Assembly: GCA_027486755.1 (NCBI GenBank)
Contig: JAIXOM010000038.1
Coordinates: 27,964-91,963 of the forward strand
Direction: 5' to 3'
Length of the DNA stretch: 64,000 nt
DNA from: Comamonadaceae bacterium
Lineage (GTDB): Bacteria; Pseudomonadota; Gammaproteobacteria; Burkholderiales; Burkholderiaceae_C
In this document: in pieces, positions 40,364-51,942 of the stretch
Layout of the letters: the number at the start of each line of letters is the position of its first letter
Position numbering within the stretch: the first letter of the stretch is position 1
Made by a program: the position numbers and the translations under genes
The notes under the pieces: model-generated
Database searches by the model: none
What the model was told of the DNA's origin: nothing
Seen by the model: only the letters and a program-made list of their open reading frames with translations

Positions 40364-42700
40364 TCAGCCGGCGGTGGCTTCCTCGGACTCGGGCTTGGCC
40401 TTGCCTTCTTTCTTCGGCAAGGGCTGGATATCAAGGACAACCTCCCCGCTCTCAACGCCCTTGTCATCCGTCGACAGCTTGATGTCCACCGTCAGCCTGC
40501 CGCCATCGACCAGCTTGCCAAAGAGCAGCTCGTCGGCAAGAGCCCGGCGAATGGTGTCCTGGATCAGGCGCTGCATAGGCCGCGCGCCCATGAGTGGATC
40601 GAAGCCTTTTTTGGCCAGGTGCTTGCGCAGGCCGTCGGTGAAGGTGACCTCGACCTTCTTTTCCGCCAGCTGCTGCTCGAGCTGCAACAAGAACTTGTCG
40701 ACCACCCGCAGGATGACCGCCTCGTCGAGCGCCTTGAAGCCGACGATGGCATCGAGCCGGTTACGAAACTCGGGCGTGAACAGGCGCTTGATGTCCACCA
40801 TCTCGTCGCCCGCCTCGCGCGGGTTGGTAAAGCCTATGGTGGCCTTGTTCATGGTCTCGGCCCCGGCATTGGTGGTCATGATGATGATCACATTGCGGAA
40901 GTCGGCCTTACGTCCGTTGTTATCGGTCAAGGTGCCATGGTCCATGACCTGCAGCAACACATTAAAGATATCCGGGTGCGCTTTCTCGATCTCGTCAAGC
41001 AAGAGCACCGCATGCGGCTTCTTGGTAATGGCTTCGGTCAGCAGCCCGCCTTGGTCAAACCCCACATAGCCGGGAGGCGCGCCTATCAGTCGACTCACCG
41101 CATGACGCTCCATGTATTCGGACATGTCAAAGCGGATCAGGTCTATGCCCAGGATGTAGGCCAGCTGGCGCGCAGCCTCGGTCTTGCCCACGCCGGTGGG
41201 GCCAGAGAACAGGAAGGATCCGATGGGCTTGTCGACCTTGCCCAGCCCGGAGCGGGCCATCTTGACGGCCGCAGCCAGCACATCCAGGGCCTTATCTTGG
41301 CCGAACACGACGCTCTTGAGATCGCGCTCCAGGGTCTTGAGCTTGCTGCGGTCGTCATTGGAGACATTGGCCGGCGGGATGCGAGCGATCTTGGCCACGA
41401 TGTCCTCCACCTCGGCCTTGGTGATAGTTTTCTTGCGCTTGGACGGCGGCAGGATGCGCTGGGCAGCACCAGCCTCGTCGATCACGTCGATGGCCTTGTC
41501 CGGCAGATGCCGGTCGTTGATGTACTTGGCGCTCAGCTCAGCCGCCGCCTGCAGGGCTGCGACCGCGTACTTGACGCTGTGGTGCTCTTCGAAGCGCGAC
41601 TTCAGGCCTTTGAGGATTTCCACCGTCTCGGCCACGCTGGGCTCGACCACATCCACCTTCTGGAAACGGCGCGACAGCGCAGCGTCTTTTTCAAAAATGC
41701 CGCGGTACTCGGTAAAGGTGGTTGCGCCTATGCACTTGAGCTGGCCCGAGCTGAGCGCGGGCTTGAGCAGATTAGACGCATCGAGCGTACCGCCCGAGGC
41801 CGCACCGGCGCCGATCAGGGTGTGGATCTCGTCGATGAACAAAATCGCATGGGGCTTGTCCTTGAGCGACTTGAGCACGCCCTTGAGCCTTTGCTCAAAG
41901 TCGCCGCGGTATTTGGTGCCGGCCAGCAAGGCGCCCATGTCCAGCGAAAACACCTGGGATTCGGCCAGGATCTCGGGCACGTCTTTTTGCGTGATGCGCC
42001 AGGCCAGACCCTCGGCAATCGCGGTCTTGCCCACACCGGCCTCGCCGACCAGCAAGGGATTGTTCTTGCGCCGGCGGCACAGGATCTGAATGACGCGCTC
42101 GACCTCATAGTCGCGGCCGATCAGCGGATCGATCTTGCCGGCCAGGGCCTGCGCGTTCAGGTTCTGGGTGTACTGCTCCAGGGGCGAGGCCTTCTCGTTC
42201 TTTTCGGCCGTCTCTTCATTCTCGGCAGCACTCTCGCCCGATTTCTGCGGCTCCGGCGGATCGCTCTTCTTGATGCCGTGGGCGATGAAATTGACCACAT
42301 CCAGCCGGGTCACCCCCTGCTGATGCAGGTAATACACCGCGTGCGAGTCCTTCTCGCCGAAGATGGCCACCAGCACATTGGCACCGGTAACCTCTTTCTT
42401 GCCGTTGCCCGTGGACTGCACATGCATGATGGCGCGCTGGATCACCCGCTGAAAGCCCAGGGTGGGCTGGGTATCCACATCGTCCGTGCCCGCGACCTGC
42501 GGCGTGTTGTCCTTGATGAAGTTCGACAAGGACTTGCGAAGGTCCTCGATGTTGGCCGAGCAGGCTCGCAAGACCTCCGCCGCGCTGGGGTTGTCCAGCA
42601 GGGCCAACAGCAGGTGCTCTACGGTAATGAACTCGTGGCGCTGCTGACGCGCTTCCACGAAAGCCATGTGCAAGCTCACTTCAAGTTCCTGGGCGATCAT
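40364..42700 (-). CDS. clpA: ATP-dependent Clp protease ATP-binding subunit ClpA
   Basis: The 778-residue unfoldase feeds substrates to ClpP. It has the N-terminal double Clp repeat ([24 protein letters not shown]), AAA1 with [15 protein letters not shown] and [13 protein letters not shown], and AAA2 with [15 protein letters not shown] and [12 protein letters not shown]. The ClpP-contact tripeptide region is in [12 protein letters not shown] (IGF-type loop). The C terminus has a Lys/Glu-rich extension ([16 protein letters not shown]). Start ATG 42698-42700 follows AAGGAAGTG. It is preceded by the adaptor gene clpS, 60 bp upstream. Confidence 0.97.
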   Translation of the reverse strand: MIAQELEVSLHMAFVEARQQRHEFITVEHLLLALLDNPSAAEVLRACSANIEDLRKSLSNFIKDNTPQVAGTDDVDTQPTLGFQRVIQRAIMHVQSTGNGKKEVTGANVLVAIFGEKDSHAVYYLHQQGVTRLDVVNFIAHGIKKSDPPEPQKSGESAAENEETAEKNEKASPLEQYTQNLNAQALAGKIDPLIGRDYEVERVIQILCRRRKNNPLLVGEAGVGKTAIAEGLAWRITQKDVPEILAESQVFSLDMGALLAGTKYRGDFEQRLKGVLKSLKDKPHAILFIDEIHTLIGAGAASGGTLDASNLLKPALSSGQLKCIGATTFTEYRGIFEKDAALSRRFQKVDVVEPSVAETVEILKGLKSRFEEHHSVKYAVAALQAAAELSAKYINDRHLPDKAIDVIDEAGAAQRILPPSKRKKTITKAEVEDIVAKIARIPPANVSNDDRSKLKTLERDLKSVVFGQDKALDVLAAAVKMARSGLGKVDKPIGSFLFSGPTGVGKTEAARQLAYILGIDLIRFDMSEYMERHAVSRLIGAPPGYVGFDQGGLLTEAITKKPHAVLLLDEIEKAHPDIFNVLLQVMDHGTLTDNNGRKADFRNVIIIMTTNAGAETMNKATIGFTNPREAGDEMVDIKRLFTPEFRNRLDAIVGFKALDEAVILRVVDKFLLQLEQQLAEKKVEVTFTDGLRKHLAKKGFDPLMGARPMQRLIQDTIRRALADELLFGKLVDGGRLTVDIKLSTDDKGVESGEVVLDIQPLPKKEGKAKPESEEATAG

Positions 42701-42760
42701 GTCACTTCCTTTCGGCTTGCTGAGGGGGCAATATTACTGACGAGCATATGGGGGCACTTA

Positions 42761-43141
42761 TCACAATTCAAGCGGCTCGCTGATGCATTGCAGCGGGTGG
42801 CCATTTTTACGAGCCGCCTCGGTCACCTGGTCGACTTTGGTGGCCGCCACGTCCTTGGAGAATACGCCGCAGACACCTTTGCCATCAAGGTGAATCTTGA
42901 GCATGATCTGGGTGGCGGTTTCGCGGTCCTTGTTGAAGAACTCTTGGATGACCACCACCACAAATTCCATCGGCGTGTAATCGTCGTTGAGCAGCACCAC
43001 CTGATACATCTGGGGCGGCTTGACCTTCTCCGGCCGGCGTTCGAGCACAACCGAATCTCCACCTCCGGGCGTGGCCGGGAAAGACGAGGGGATGATGGGT
43101 GGCGTGGGGACCTGGGGTAACTTTGTCGCCATGCGTTCCAT
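42761..43141 (-). CDS. clpS: ClpS adaptor protein
   Basis: The 126-residue adaptor directs N-end-rule substrates to ClpA. The core is [22 protein letters not shown] (about residues 46-67) with downstream [20 protein letters not shown] and a C-terminal [11 protein letters not shown]. The N-terminal ~40 residues are Pro-rich and variable, longer than in E. coli ClpS (106 residues). The start ATG 43139-43141 fits; no closer alternative has a better ribosome site. Confidence 0.95.
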   Translation of the reverse strand: MERMATKLPQVPTPPIIPSSFPATPGGGDSVVLERRPEKVKPPQMYQVVLLNDDYTPMEFVVVVIQEFFNKDRETATQIMLKIHLDGKGVCGVFSKDVAATKVDQVTEAARKNGHPLQCISEPLEL

Positions 43142-43256
43142 TCTAGCGAGCAGGAGTGCCCTTGTTCAGGTCGGGGCGCTAATCTTGCATTCAGGAACGG
43201 GCGCGAACACCATCGGCCCCAGGATGGGAGCCATGCCCCAGCGATGAAAAAACCAT

Positions 43257-43295
43257 AAAAAAAACCGCCCACAGCGGCCGAGCTGGGGCGGTTTT
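43257..43295. terminator. Bidirectional-type terminator downstream of icd
   Basis: AAAACCGCCC (43261-43270) and GGGCGGTTTT (43286-43295) pair around a 15-nt loop that itself holds GCGGCCGAGCTG. The minus strand ends in a run of U residues (43264-43257 in reverse), suiting termination of icd transcripts before clpS. Confidence 0.85.
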
Positions 43296-43342
43296 TGAGC
43301 TTTCGGTCGCCGGACTGTAAAGCCAGGCAAGGAAGCAAACTT

Positions 43343-44596
43343 TTACATGTGATCGATCATGACCTGACCGAAACCCGAGCAGCTGACCTGGGTTGCGCCT
43401 TCCATCAGGCGGGCAAAGTCATAAGTGACCTTTTTGCTCTTGATGGACCTGCCCATGGAGCTGATGATCAGATCGGCCGCCTCTTTCCAGCCCATGTGCC
43501 GCAGCATCATCTCAGCCGACAGGATTTCCGAGCCCGGATTGACGTAGTCTTTGCCGGCGTACTTCGGCGCGGTGCCGTGGGTGGCTTCAAACATGGCCAC
43601 GGTATCGCTCAGGTTGGCACCCGGGGCAATGCCGATGCCACCGACCTGAGCGGCCAGTGCATCCGACACATAGTCGCCATTGAGGTTGAGGGTAGCAATC
43701 ACGCTGTATTCAGCCGGACGCAACAAGATCTGCTGCAGGAAAGCATCGGCGATGCTGTCCTTGACAGTGATGTCCTTGCCGGTCTTCGGGTTCTTGAACT
43801 TGCACCACGGACCTCCGTCGATCAGCTGGGCGCCAAATTCGCGCTGGGCCAGGGCATAGCCCCAATCGCGGAAGCCACCCTCGGTGAACTTCATGATGTT
43901 GCCCTTGTGAACCAGGGTCACGCTGGGCTTGTCGTTGTCGATCGCATACTGGATGGCCTTGCGCACCAGACGCTCCGTACCTTCGCGCGAGACCGGCTTG
44001 ATGCCGATGCCCGAGGTGCCGGGGAAACGGATCTTCTTGACACCCATCTCGTCTTGCAGGAACTTGATGATTTTCTTGGCTTTATCGCTTTCAGCCTCGA
44101 ATTCGATGCCGGCGTAGATGTCTTCCGAGTTCTCGCGGAAGATGACCATATCCGTCTTTTCCGGCTCTTTCAGAGGCGAAGGCACGCCGGCAAAGTACTG
44201 GATGGGACGCAAGCAAACATACAGGTCGAGTTCCTGGCGCAGGGCCACATTCAGTGAGCGGATGCCGCCGCCCACGGGGGTGGTCAGCGGGCCCTTGATC
44301 GACACCACATAGTCACGCACCGCATGCAGTGTTTCCTCGGGCAGCCAGACGTCAGGGCCGTAGACCTGGGTCGACTTCTCGCCGGCATAGACTTCCATCC
44401 AGTGAATCTTGCGCTGGCCACCGTAGGCCTTGGCAACGGCCGCATCCACCACCTTGAGCATGACCGGGGTGATGTCCATGCCGGTGCCGTCGCCCTCAAT
44501 ATAAGGAATGACCGGCTGGTCCGGAACATTCAAAGAATTATCAGGATTGACCGTGATCTTTTGACCTTGGGCGGGAACCTTGATGTGCTGGTACAT
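43343..44596 (-). CDS. icd: NADP-dependent isocitrate dehydrogenase
   Basis: The 417-residue TCA-cycle enzyme oxidises isocitrate to 2-oxoglutarate. Seen are [17 protein letters not shown], the substrate loop [23 protein letters not shown] (the serine in this loop is the AceK phosphorylation site in E. coli), [15 protein letters not shown], and the C-terminal [17 protein letters not shown] with [11 protein letters not shown]. It is the dimeric E. coli-like type. Start ATG 44594-44596. It is divergent from a small exported protein across 211 bp, where both promoters must lie. Confidence 0.97.
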   Translation of the reverse strand: MYQHIKVPAQGQKITVNPDNSLNVPDQPVIPYIEGDGTGMDITPVMLKVVDAAVAKAYGGQRKIHWMEVYAGEKSTQVYGPDVWLPEETLHAVRDYVVSIKGPLTTPVGGGIRSLNVALRQELDLYVCLRPIQYFAGVPSPLKEPEKTDMVIFRENSEDIYAGIEFEAESDKAKKIIKFLQDEMGVKKIRFPGTSGIGIKPVSREGTERLVRKAIQYAIDNDKPSVTLVHKGNIMKFTEGGFRDWGYALAQREFGAQLIDGGPWCKFKNPKTGKDITVKDSIADAFLQQILLRPAEYSVIATLNLNGDYVSDALAAQVGGIGIAPGANLSDTVAMFEATHGTAPKYAGKDYVNPGSEILSAEMMLRHMGWKEAADLIISSMGRSIKSKKVTYDFARLMEGATQVSCSGFGQVMIDHM

Positions 44597-44807
44597 GAAA
44601 AAATGTCTCCGTTGGAGTGAAAAATGCGGTGCTAGAACTGCCCGTCTGCCCGCTCAAAAACGCGCAGAAATTCTAACCCTGAAAAAGAGTCGGATATTTT
44701 GGCGGCCGCTTGTCAACCGGCTGGCAGGTCGGTGCGTTACGGAGATGTCAGCCGGAAATTCCTCCGGCGGACGTTTCAAAACAACGTTCATCTGAAGGAC
44801 CATCCAA

Positions 44808-45026
44808 ATGAGCAAAATCCTTGCTGCCCTGATCTCCGGCCTGTTCGCCACCGCTACTTTCGCCCAGGCTCCTGCAGCCCCAGCCGCTCCTGCCGCTCCG
44901 GCAGCCGCTGCCGCTCCTGCCAAGGCTGAGGCCAAGGCCGAGAAGAAAGATGAGAAAAAGGCTGAGAAAAAGGCCGAGAAAAAAGTTGAGAAGAAAGACG
45001 ACAAGAAAGCTGAAGCCAAGAAGTAA
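44808..45026 (+). CDS. Small exported Ala/Lys-rich protein, function unknown
   Basis: The 72-residue protein has a signal peptide (MSKILAALISGLFATATFA, cut after A or before QAP), a short Ala/Pro stretch (APAAPAAPAAPAAA) and then about 35 residues of alternating Lys, Glu and Ala (AEKKAEKKAEKKVEKK). The mature part would be a highly charged helix in the periplasm. It has its own strong terminator directly downstream. I recognise no named family; small Ala/Lys-rich exported proteins like this occur in Burkholderiales without a known role. Confidence 0.75.
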   Translation: MSKILAALISGLFATATFAQAPAAPAAPAAPAAAAAPAKAEAKAEKKDEKKAEKKAEKKVEKKDDKKAEAKK

Positions 45027-45045
45027 TTCCTGGCCTCATGAAAAG

Positions 45046-45070
45046 AGCCCGCCGCGAGCGGGCTTTTTTT
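45046..45070 (+). terminator. Terminator after the Ala/Lys-rich protein gene
   Basis: AGCCCGC (45046-45052), loop CGCGA, GCGGGCT (45058-45064) and then seven T residues form a classic rho-independent terminator 20 bp after the stop codon. Confidence 0.92.
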
Positions 45071-45114
45071 CGTCCGTCCACATGACCTATCATCCCGGCC
45101 TCAGTGAATCAGGT

Positions 45115-45147
45115 CCGGCCGGCACAGGCCGGCACAGGCCGGCGACC
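45115..45147. repeat. Short tandem repeat upstream of the DUF192 gene
   Basis: A 10-bp unit GGCACAGGCC is repeated about two and a half times between CCGGCC flanks, some 20 bp before the DUF192 start. It is palindromic in part (GGCCGGC) and has no assigned role. Confidence 0.6.
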
Positions 45148-45167
45148 GGCCTCGGAGCAAGCACCCC

Positions 45168-45662
45168 ATGACGGCTACCACCACGAAAAACGCCAGCTGG
45201 TTTTCTGCCACCCTCGGTCGCCGGTCCTTGCTTGGACTCAGCACCCTGCTGCTAATCACCGCGCTGCCCGCGCGCGCCAACAGCCCGCAGACCGATTTGC
45301 CCCGCATCGCCATGGGCGCTGGCATACACCGCATTGATGCCCAAGTTGCGGCTACGCCAGCCCAACGCCAGATCGGTCTGATGTGGCGCAAGGAGATGCC
45401 GCAGAACGAGGGCATGCTGTTCATCTTCGAGCAGCCCAGTGTTCAATGCTTCTGGATGATGAACACCTTGTTACCGCTGACGGCGGCCTTCATCGCCGAC
45501 GACGGGACCATCGTCAATCTGGTGGACATGAAGCCCCAGACCACCGACTCCCATTGCTCGGCCAAACCGGTGCGCTATGTGCTGGAAATGAACCAGGGCT
45601 GGTTTGGAAAAAAAGGACTGGCCGCCGGCGCCCGCATGACAGGACTGCCGGCGCGCCCTTAA
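45168..45662 (+). CDS. DUF192 protein with export signal
   Basis: The 164-residue protein has a signal-like N terminus (RRSLLGLSTLLLITALPARA, about residues 18-37) and a DUF192 domain with ATPAQRQIGLMWRKEMPQNEGMLF, VQCFWMMNTLLPLTAAFI and VRYVLEMNQGWF. DUF192 proteins are small beta-barrels, often secreted or periplasmic, with no settled function. The ATG at 45168 is the only sensible start. A bidirectional terminator follows, shared with sodB. Confidence 0.88.
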   Translation: MTATTTKNASWFSATLGRRSLLGLSTLLLITALPARANSPQTDLPRIAMGAGIHRIDAQVAATPAQRQIGLMWRKEMPQNEGMLFIFEQPSVQCFWMMNTLLPLTAAFIADDGTIVNLVDMKPQTTDSHCSAKPVRYVLEMNQGWFGKKGLAAGARMTGLPARP

Positions 45663-45681
45663 AAGGCGCAAAAAAGGCGCA

Positions 45682-45709
45682 AAAAAGCCGACCCGAGGGT
45701 CGGCTTTTT
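45682..45709. terminator. Bidirectional terminator between the DUF192 gene and sodB
   Basis: AAAAAGCCGACC (45682-45693) and GGTCGGCTTTTT (45698-45709) form a perfect 12-bp stem around CGAG. U-runs occur on both strands, so it serves both convergent genes. Confidence 0.93.
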
Positions 45710-45726
45710 AACCTGCCTGACTGAAA

Positions 45727-46308
45727 TCAGGCGAAGTTCTTCTCAGCAAAGCCCCAGTTCACCAGCTTGTCGAGGAAGGTCTCAAGGAACTTCGGGCGCA
45801 TATTGCGGTAGTCGATGTAGTAGGCATGCTCCCAGACGTCGACGGTCAGCAAGGCCTTGTCGCCGGTGGTCAAAGGTGTGCCCGCCGCGCCGGTGTTGAC
45901 GATATCGACCGAGCCGTCAGCCTTCTTGACCAACCAGGTCCAGCCCGAACCGAAATTGCCGACGGCCGACTTGGTGAATGCTTCCTTGAAGGCCGCATAA
46001 GAGCCCCACTTGGCGTTGATGGCTGCAGCGAGCGCGCCAGAGGGCTCGCCGCCGCCGGCGGGCTTCATGCAGTTCCAGAAAAAGGTGTGGTTCCAGATCT
46101 GGGCTGCGTTGTTGTAGACGCCGCCGCTGGACTTCTTGACGATGTCCTCCAGATCCATGGTTTCAAACTCGGTGCCTTTTTGCAGGTTGTTCAGATTGAC
46201 AACATAGGCGTTGTGGTGCTTGCCATGGTGAAACTCCAGCGTCTCTTTGCTGTAGTGCGGAGCCAGCGCGTCAATGGCATACGGCAGAGCGGGCAAGGTA
46301 TGTTCCAT
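45727..46308 (-). CDS. sodB: Superoxide dismutase, Fe type
   Basis: The 193-residue enzyme begins [17 protein letters not shown]. Metal ligands sit in [25 protein letters not shown] and [13 protein letters not shown]. The [10 protein letters not shown] segment with its Gln resembles Fe-SOD rather than Mn-SOD. I choose the ATG at 46306-46308, four to five bases after AGAGGA, rather than the open frame to 46347. It is followed by the shared terminator, so it is probably monocistronic. Confidence 0.95.
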   Translation of the reverse strand: MEHTLPALPYAIDALAPHYSKETLEFHHGKHHNAYVVNLNNLQKGTEFETMDLEDIVKKSSGGVYNNAAQIWNHTFFWNCMKPAGGGEPSGALAAAINAKWGSYAAFKEAFTKSAVGNFGSGWTWLVKKADGSVDIVNTGAAGTPLTTGDKALLTVDVWEHAYYIDYRNMRPKFLETFLDKLVNWGFAEKNFA

Positions 46309-46448
46309 GAAGATCCTCTTGGTGTAGATGTGAGCCGAAAAATCCAACGAACTGACATTGTAGGAAGGTTATGCATAGCCCGGGGCCCGGAGGGGCCGGC
46401 AGCCCTATGAGGGAGCGATCCAGCTCGGGCCTTGAGGCCTGACAGGAC

Positions 46449-47753
46449 TCAGGCTGATGGATGCGGCTGGCCCGACAGGACCTGCAAAGCCAACTCACCA
46501 TCGGCCAGACTGGCCTTGAGGCCCTGCCCGGGCTGGACCTGGACCACGCCAGTGACAGCCCGCCCCTGCTCATCGCTGAGCCATGCATAGCCGCGCTTGA
46601 GCACCAGACGCGGATCGAGCAGACCCAGCCGGGTCGCCAGGTTGTCCGCCTGGCTCTGCCTGCGGGCCAGCGCCTGCCCCAGTTGCTGAGGCAGTTGCCG
46701 ACCCAAGGCCTCCAGCCCGTGACGCTCACGCTGGAGCAAAAGTGCAGCTGCATGGCCCAGGCGCTGCTCCAGCAGACCCAGCCTGGCCTGCGCCCTGGCC
46801 ACCCCATGCGAAGGCTGGCCCAGACGGGATGCCAGGCGGTCGAGCGACTGTGCCAACTGATCAAGGCGGCCCTGTTGAGCCCGCTGCAGGCGCTCCTGCA
46901 CCACTTGCAGGCCTTCCAGCCAGTCGGCCTGCGGCCGCGCCGCGAGTTCGGCGGCGGCCGTTGGCGTGGCAGCGCGCACATCGGCGCAAAAATCGGCGAT
47001 GGTAAAGTCAGTTTCGTGGCCGACACCGCTGACCAGCGGAACCGGCGACTGAACAATGAGCCGGGCCAGCGCTTCATCGTTGAATGACCAGAGGTCCTCC
47101 AGCGCCCCGCCACCGCGCACCAAGAGCAAGACGTCAACCTCGGCCCTGTCATAGGCCAGTTGCAAGGCCGCCCGCAACTGCGCGGCAGACTGCACACCCT
47201 GCACGCTGGCCGGATACACCACCACCGGCAGGTGTGGGGCTCGGCGGCGCAAGGCGGTGAGCACATCCTGCAAGGCCGCCGCACCCAAGGAGGTGACCAC
47301 GCCTACAGCTCTGGGCATGAGCGGCAACTCGCGCTTGCGCTGGGCGTCAAACAAGCCCTGGGCCTGCAACTTGGCCTTGAGTTCCAGGAATTGCTCCAGA
47401 AGCTGACCCTGCCCCAAGCGCCGCAGCGACTCGACCACCAACTGCAGTTCGCCGCGCGGCCCGTAGACGCTCAGGCGGCCGCGAACCTGCACCCGCTGGC
47501 CGTCACGGGCCGCAAAGTCCAGCATGGAGGCGGCCCGCCGAAACAGCGCGCAGCGGATCTGGCCCTGCTCGTCTTTCAGCACGAAATAGCAATGGCCGCT
47601 GCTGGCACGGGTCAAGCCACTGATCTCGCCCTGCACCGACACCGGATTAAAGCGTGCTTGCAGGCTGTCGTCCATGGCGCGCAGCAAGGCGCTGACCGAC
47701 CAGACCGGCACAGCCGCATCAACCTCGGGCGCAATCACTGCGCGCTCGAACAT
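46449..47753 (-). CDS. xseA: Exodeoxyribonuclease VII large subunit
   Basis: The 434-residue nuclease subunit starts near MFERAVIAPEVDAAVPVWSV. It has an N-terminal OB fold (FNPVSVQGEISGLTRASSGHCYFVLKD), the catalytic domain with GVVTSLGAAALQDVLTALRRRAP, LLVRGGGALEDLWSFNDE and VSGVGHETDFTIADF, and a coiled-coil region (about 290-390) rich in Arg, Gln and Leu. Start ATG 47751-47753 is chosen; the frame remains open to 47864. The XseB small subunit is not next to it. Confidence 0.94.
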   Translation of the reverse strand: MFERAVIAPEVDAAVPVWSVSALLRAMDDSLQARFNPVSVQGEISGLTRASSGHCYFVLKDEQGQIRCALFRRAASMLDFAARDGQRVQVRGRLSVYGPRGELQLVVESLRRLGQGQLLEQFLELKAKLQAQGLFDAQRKRELPLMPRAVGVVTSLGAAALQDVLTALRRRAPHLPVVVYPASVQGVQSAAQLRAALQLAYDRAEVDVLLLVRGGGALEDLWSFNDEALARLIVQSPVPLVSGVGHETDFTIADFCADVRAATPTAAAELAARPQADWLEGLQVVQERLQRAQQGRLDQLAQSLDRLASRLGQPSHGVARAQARLGLLEQRLGHAAALLLQRERHGLEALGRQLPQQLGQALARRQSQADNLATRLGLLDPRLVLKRGYAWLSDEQGRAVTGVVQVQPGQGLKASLADGELALQVLSGQPHPSA

Positions 47754-48092
47754 GCCGCGCGCCCAGTGGGAAAGATTCGAAATGACTGTTTCATGGGTGA
47801 ACGAAGCTGCTGAAATCTTCAGCGAAATGTTGCAAGCGAGAATACACGGGCCTTGGCGGGGCAAGCCGTCGAGTTGCCAACATACTTATCCACAAAAACT
47901 GTGGGTGAAAAAGCGGGGCCAAGCCTGGTCTTGCACAGCACAGCCCGAACTGCGGGCCCTGCCAGATAATCTGACCATTCCAGATGCTGAAAACCGTGCA
48001 CCTTTTGATCATACAAGCCACCTGGCAGGTTCCCAGTTCCGAGGGCGGTCGGGCTGGCATTTCGGCGCTGCGTTTGGCCCCCCTCGACCACC
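47754..48092. other. 339-bp gap between xseA and lpxK without a recognised gene
   Basis: The flanking genes are divergent. The gap contains one perfect DnaA-box 9-mer, TTATCCACA (47886-47894), which is part of a small inverted repeat CCACA-AAAAC-TGTGG (47890-47904). I see no ExbB or ExbD coding remnant and no tRNA. The DnaA box stands alone, so it is not evidence for an origin. Confidence 0.5.
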
Positions 48093-49148
48093 ATGCTTGA
48101 GGGACTGCCGCAGCAATGGCTCAAACGCGGGCCGGTGAGCCTGCTGTTACTGCCCCTGTCGTGGATCTACCGGGCTCTGCACGAGATCAGGCTCTGGCTC
48201 TATCGCCATGGCTATTTGAGGATCGACAAACTCCCCGTGCCTGTGATTGTGGTGGGCAATCTGGTGGCCGGCGGAGCCGGCAAAACCCCGCTGGTCATGG
48301 CGCTGGTCCATCACCTGCACCTGCGTGGCTGGCAGCCGGGCGTGATCTCCCGCGGTCACGGCAGACACAGCAGCGCCTGCCTAGAGGTGCGGCATGATTC
48401 AAACGCCAGCGATTGCGGCGACGAGCCCCTGCTGATCAAACGGCATTGCAAGGTGCCGGTATTTGTGGCGGCATCGCGGGTGCAGGCCGGCCGCGCCTTG
48501 CTGCAGGCCCACCCGCAGGTCAATCTGATCGTCTGCGACGACGGCTTGCAGCACCACAGCCTGGCGCGCGACCTCAATATCGCGGTGTTCGATGAGCGGG
48601 GTCTGGGCAATGGCCGTCTCCTGCCAGCAGGCCCGCTGCGCGAGCCCTGGCCGCGTCCACTGATTGAAGGCGACGTGCAGCGCGGGATCGATTTGATCGC
48701 AGGCTATGGGGCGCCGGCCGGCCTGGGCGGGTATGCCTGCGAACGCCGCTTGGCGGCCAGTGCACGCAGCGCCGACGGCTCGTGCATCGCGCTGGGCGAC
48801 CTGCAAGGGCTGCGGCTGCAGGCCTGGGCGGGCATTGCCAAGCCTGAGCAGTTTTTCAACATGCTGCGCCAGCGCGGCGTGCAGCTGGAGGCAAGCCGGG
48901 CCTGGCCCGATCACCATGCTTACACCGAAGCCGACCTGCCGGCCGATCCCGACCTGACGATCCTGATCACAGAGAAAGACGCAGTCAAGCTCATGCCGCT
49001 GGCCCGCCCGCAAGGCCCCCGCCTGCTCAGCGTTGCGCTGGAGATCGAGCCCGAGGCGGCCTTCTTTAAAGCCCTGGACTTGGCCATGCAGTCCTGGCCG
49101 CGGCCCGCGCATCCGATACCATCGCCCCATGGACACTCGACTTCTTGA
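48093..49148 (+). CDS. lpxK: Tetraacyldisaccharide 4'-kinase
   Basis: The 351-residue kinase phosphorylates the lipid A precursor at the 4' position to give lipid IVA. It has an N-terminal membrane-associated helix ([15 protein letters not shown]), the P-loop [27 protein letters not shown], and [17 protein letters not shown] followed by [19 protein letters not shown]. The C terminus overlaps the next gene by 20 bp. Start ATG 48093 has no clear ribosome site. Confidence 0.95.
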   Translation: MLEGLPQQWLKRGPVSLLLLPLSWIYRALHEIRLWLYRHGYLRIDKLPVPVIVVGNLVAGGAGKTPLVMALVHHLHLRGWQPGVISRGHGRHSSACLEVRHDSNASDCGDEPLLIKRHCKVPVFVAASRVQAGRALLQAHPQVNLIVCDDGLQHHSLARDLNIAVFDERGLGNGRLLPAGPLREPWPRPLIEGDVQRGIDLIAGYGAPAGLGGYACERRLAASARSADGSCIALGDLQGLRLQAWAGIAKPEQFFNMLRQRGVQLEASRAWPDHHAYTEADLPADPDLTILITEKDAVKLMPLARPQGPRLLSVALEIEPEAAFFKALDLAMQSWPRPAHPIPSPHGHSTS

Positions 49149-49317
49149 ATTGCTGGTGTGCCCCGTGACCAAGGGGCCGCTGGAATACGACCGCGACAAA
49201 CAAGAGCTCATCTCCCGCAGCGCCCGCCTGGCCTACCCGGTGCGCGACGGCATGCCGGTGATGCTCGAGAGCGAGGCGCGCACGCTCAGCGACGAAGAAA
49301 TCGAACGCAGCAAATAG
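49129..49317 (+). CDS. Trm112-family zinc-ribbon-like protein (YcaR type)
   Basis: The 62-residue protein begins [20 protein letters not shown] and contains [18 protein letters not shown], the Trm112/DUF343 pattern. One of the cysteine pairs of eukaryotic Trm112 is missing (CPVTKG has a single Cys), as is common in the proteobacterial YcaR group. It overlaps lpxK and is followed 6 bp later by kdsB, the conserved lpxK-ycaR-kdsB order. Confidence 0.93.
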   Translation: MDTRLLELLVCPVTKGPLEYDRDKQELISRSARLAYPVRDGMPVMLESEARTLSDEEIERSK

Positions 49318-49323
49318 CGGACG

Positions 49324-50888
<1,565 letters not shown>

Positions 50889-50926
50889 ACCCGCCCCCGC
50901 AGCGCAAATAGTTGCATCGGAACATC

Positions 50927-50961
50927 GAGGCTTAGGCGCCCTGCGAAGCCGCCTAAGCCTC
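50927..50961. terminator. Perfect 12-bp inverted repeat between adk and the asparaginase gene
   Basis: GAGGCTTAGGCG (50927-50938) and CGCCTAAGCCTC (50950-50961) pair perfectly around an 11-nt loop. The right arm contains the asparaginase stop codon (50953-50955). No U-run follows on either strand, so it is terminator-like but not classical. It separates two convergent genes. Confidence 0.5.
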
Positions 50962-51906
50962 TTGCATCAGGTCCAAGGCCAGCGCGATGCGCGCCTTCAC
51001 CGGCGAAAGTTGCACATGCGGCAAGGCCGGCTCAGCCTGAGCCTGGGCTGAGGCCGGCAACACCATCTGACCCAGGGTACAGCGGCTGGCCCGCAGCAGC
51101 TTCACACCACGCTGCTCGGCGCGCAGCAGTGCCGGCTGCAAGTCCTGATGCACCGTGCCATTGCCGGTAGCAGCCACCACCAGTCCGCGCGCGCCATGCT
51201 GCACCAAAGCTTCGACCACCCAAGGCTGGGCCACGGCATGGCTCATGACAATGGCCACCTTGGGCCAGGGCCGGCTCAGGTATTCGAGCAAATGCAGGCG
51301 CGGCTGCCCCACAGGCCAGGGCCTGAGTTGGCGCAAACGGCCCTCCTCCACAAAAGCCAACACACCAGCATCGCCCGAACTGAAAGCATGGAGCCGGTAG
51401 GGATGCACCTTCTGCACATCCAAGGGGCCATGGACGGCTCCGGCCACCACAGCCAGCACGCCGCTGACCTGCGGCGCGGCAGCCACAGAAACTGCGTCAG
51501 CCAGGTTCTGCGGCCCGTCGGCACCCAAGGCAGTGGCCGGCCGCATCGCGCAGGTCAGCACCACCGGCTTGGTGGGCGCCAGAACAGCATGCAGAAAGAA
51601 TGCAGTTTCCTCCAGCGTGTCGGTGCCGTGAGTGATCACTATGCCTTGCACCTCATCGCGGGCCAGCAGCTCGGCCACCCGACGGGCCAGGCGAGCCCAG
51701 GTCGCCTCGTCCATGTCCTTGCTGTCGATCTGGGCCAGTTGCTCAAGCTCCAGCTGCGAGCGCCAGCTCGCCAGCGCCGGTACGCCCGCCAGCAGCTCGG
51801 CCACCCCGATTTGCGCGGCCCGGTAGCCGGTATGGTCTGAGCCATCCGCGCCGGTGCCGGCGATGGTGCCGCCGGTTCCCAGCACAACGATCTTTTGCGA
51901 TTGCAC
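50953..51906 (-). CDS. L-asparaginase
   Basis: The 317-residue amidohydrolase has the first active-site threonine in VLGTGGTIAGTGADG and the second in ITHGTDTLEETAFFL, with ALGADGPQNLADAV further on. The sequence pattern is like the type II enzymes, but no signal peptide is present, so it is probably cytoplasmic. The start is the ATG 51904-51906. It is divergent from lexA over 108 bp that carry two SOS boxes, so LexA could also affect it. Confidence 0.92.
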   Translation of the reverse strand: MQSQKIVVLGTGGTIAGTGADGSDHTGYRAAQIGVAELLAGVPALASWRSQLELEQLAQIDSKDMDEATWARLARRVAELLARDEVQGIVITHGTDTLEETAFFLHAVLAPTKPVVLTCAMRPATALGADGPQNLADAVSVAAAPQVSGVLAVVAGAVHGPLDVQKVHPYRLHAFSSGDAGVLAFVEEGRLRQLRPWPVGQPRLHLLEYLSRPWPKVAIVMSHAVAQPWVVEALVQHGARGLVVAATGNGTVHQDLQPALLRAEQRGVKLLRASRCTLGQMVLPASAQAQAEPALPHVQLSPVKARIALALDLMQEA

Positions 51907-51923
51907 TTGTCATCCCCCGAAAA

Positions 51924-51939
51924 CTGGATAAAAATACAG
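51924..51939. promoter_or_regulatory. LexA (SOS) box 1
   Basis: CTGGATAAAAATACAG fits CTG-N10-CAG with an AT-rich centre. It lies 75 bp before the lexA start and 18 bp before the asparaginase start. The match to the E. coli-type consensus is good, and a second box is 3 bp further on. Confidence 0.85.
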
Positions 51940-51942
51940 ATA

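Noticed and set aside
47886..47894. Replication origin suggested by a perfect DnaA box
   Set aside because: There is a single box with no AT-rich unwinding region, no dnaA/dnaN nearby and no box cluster.
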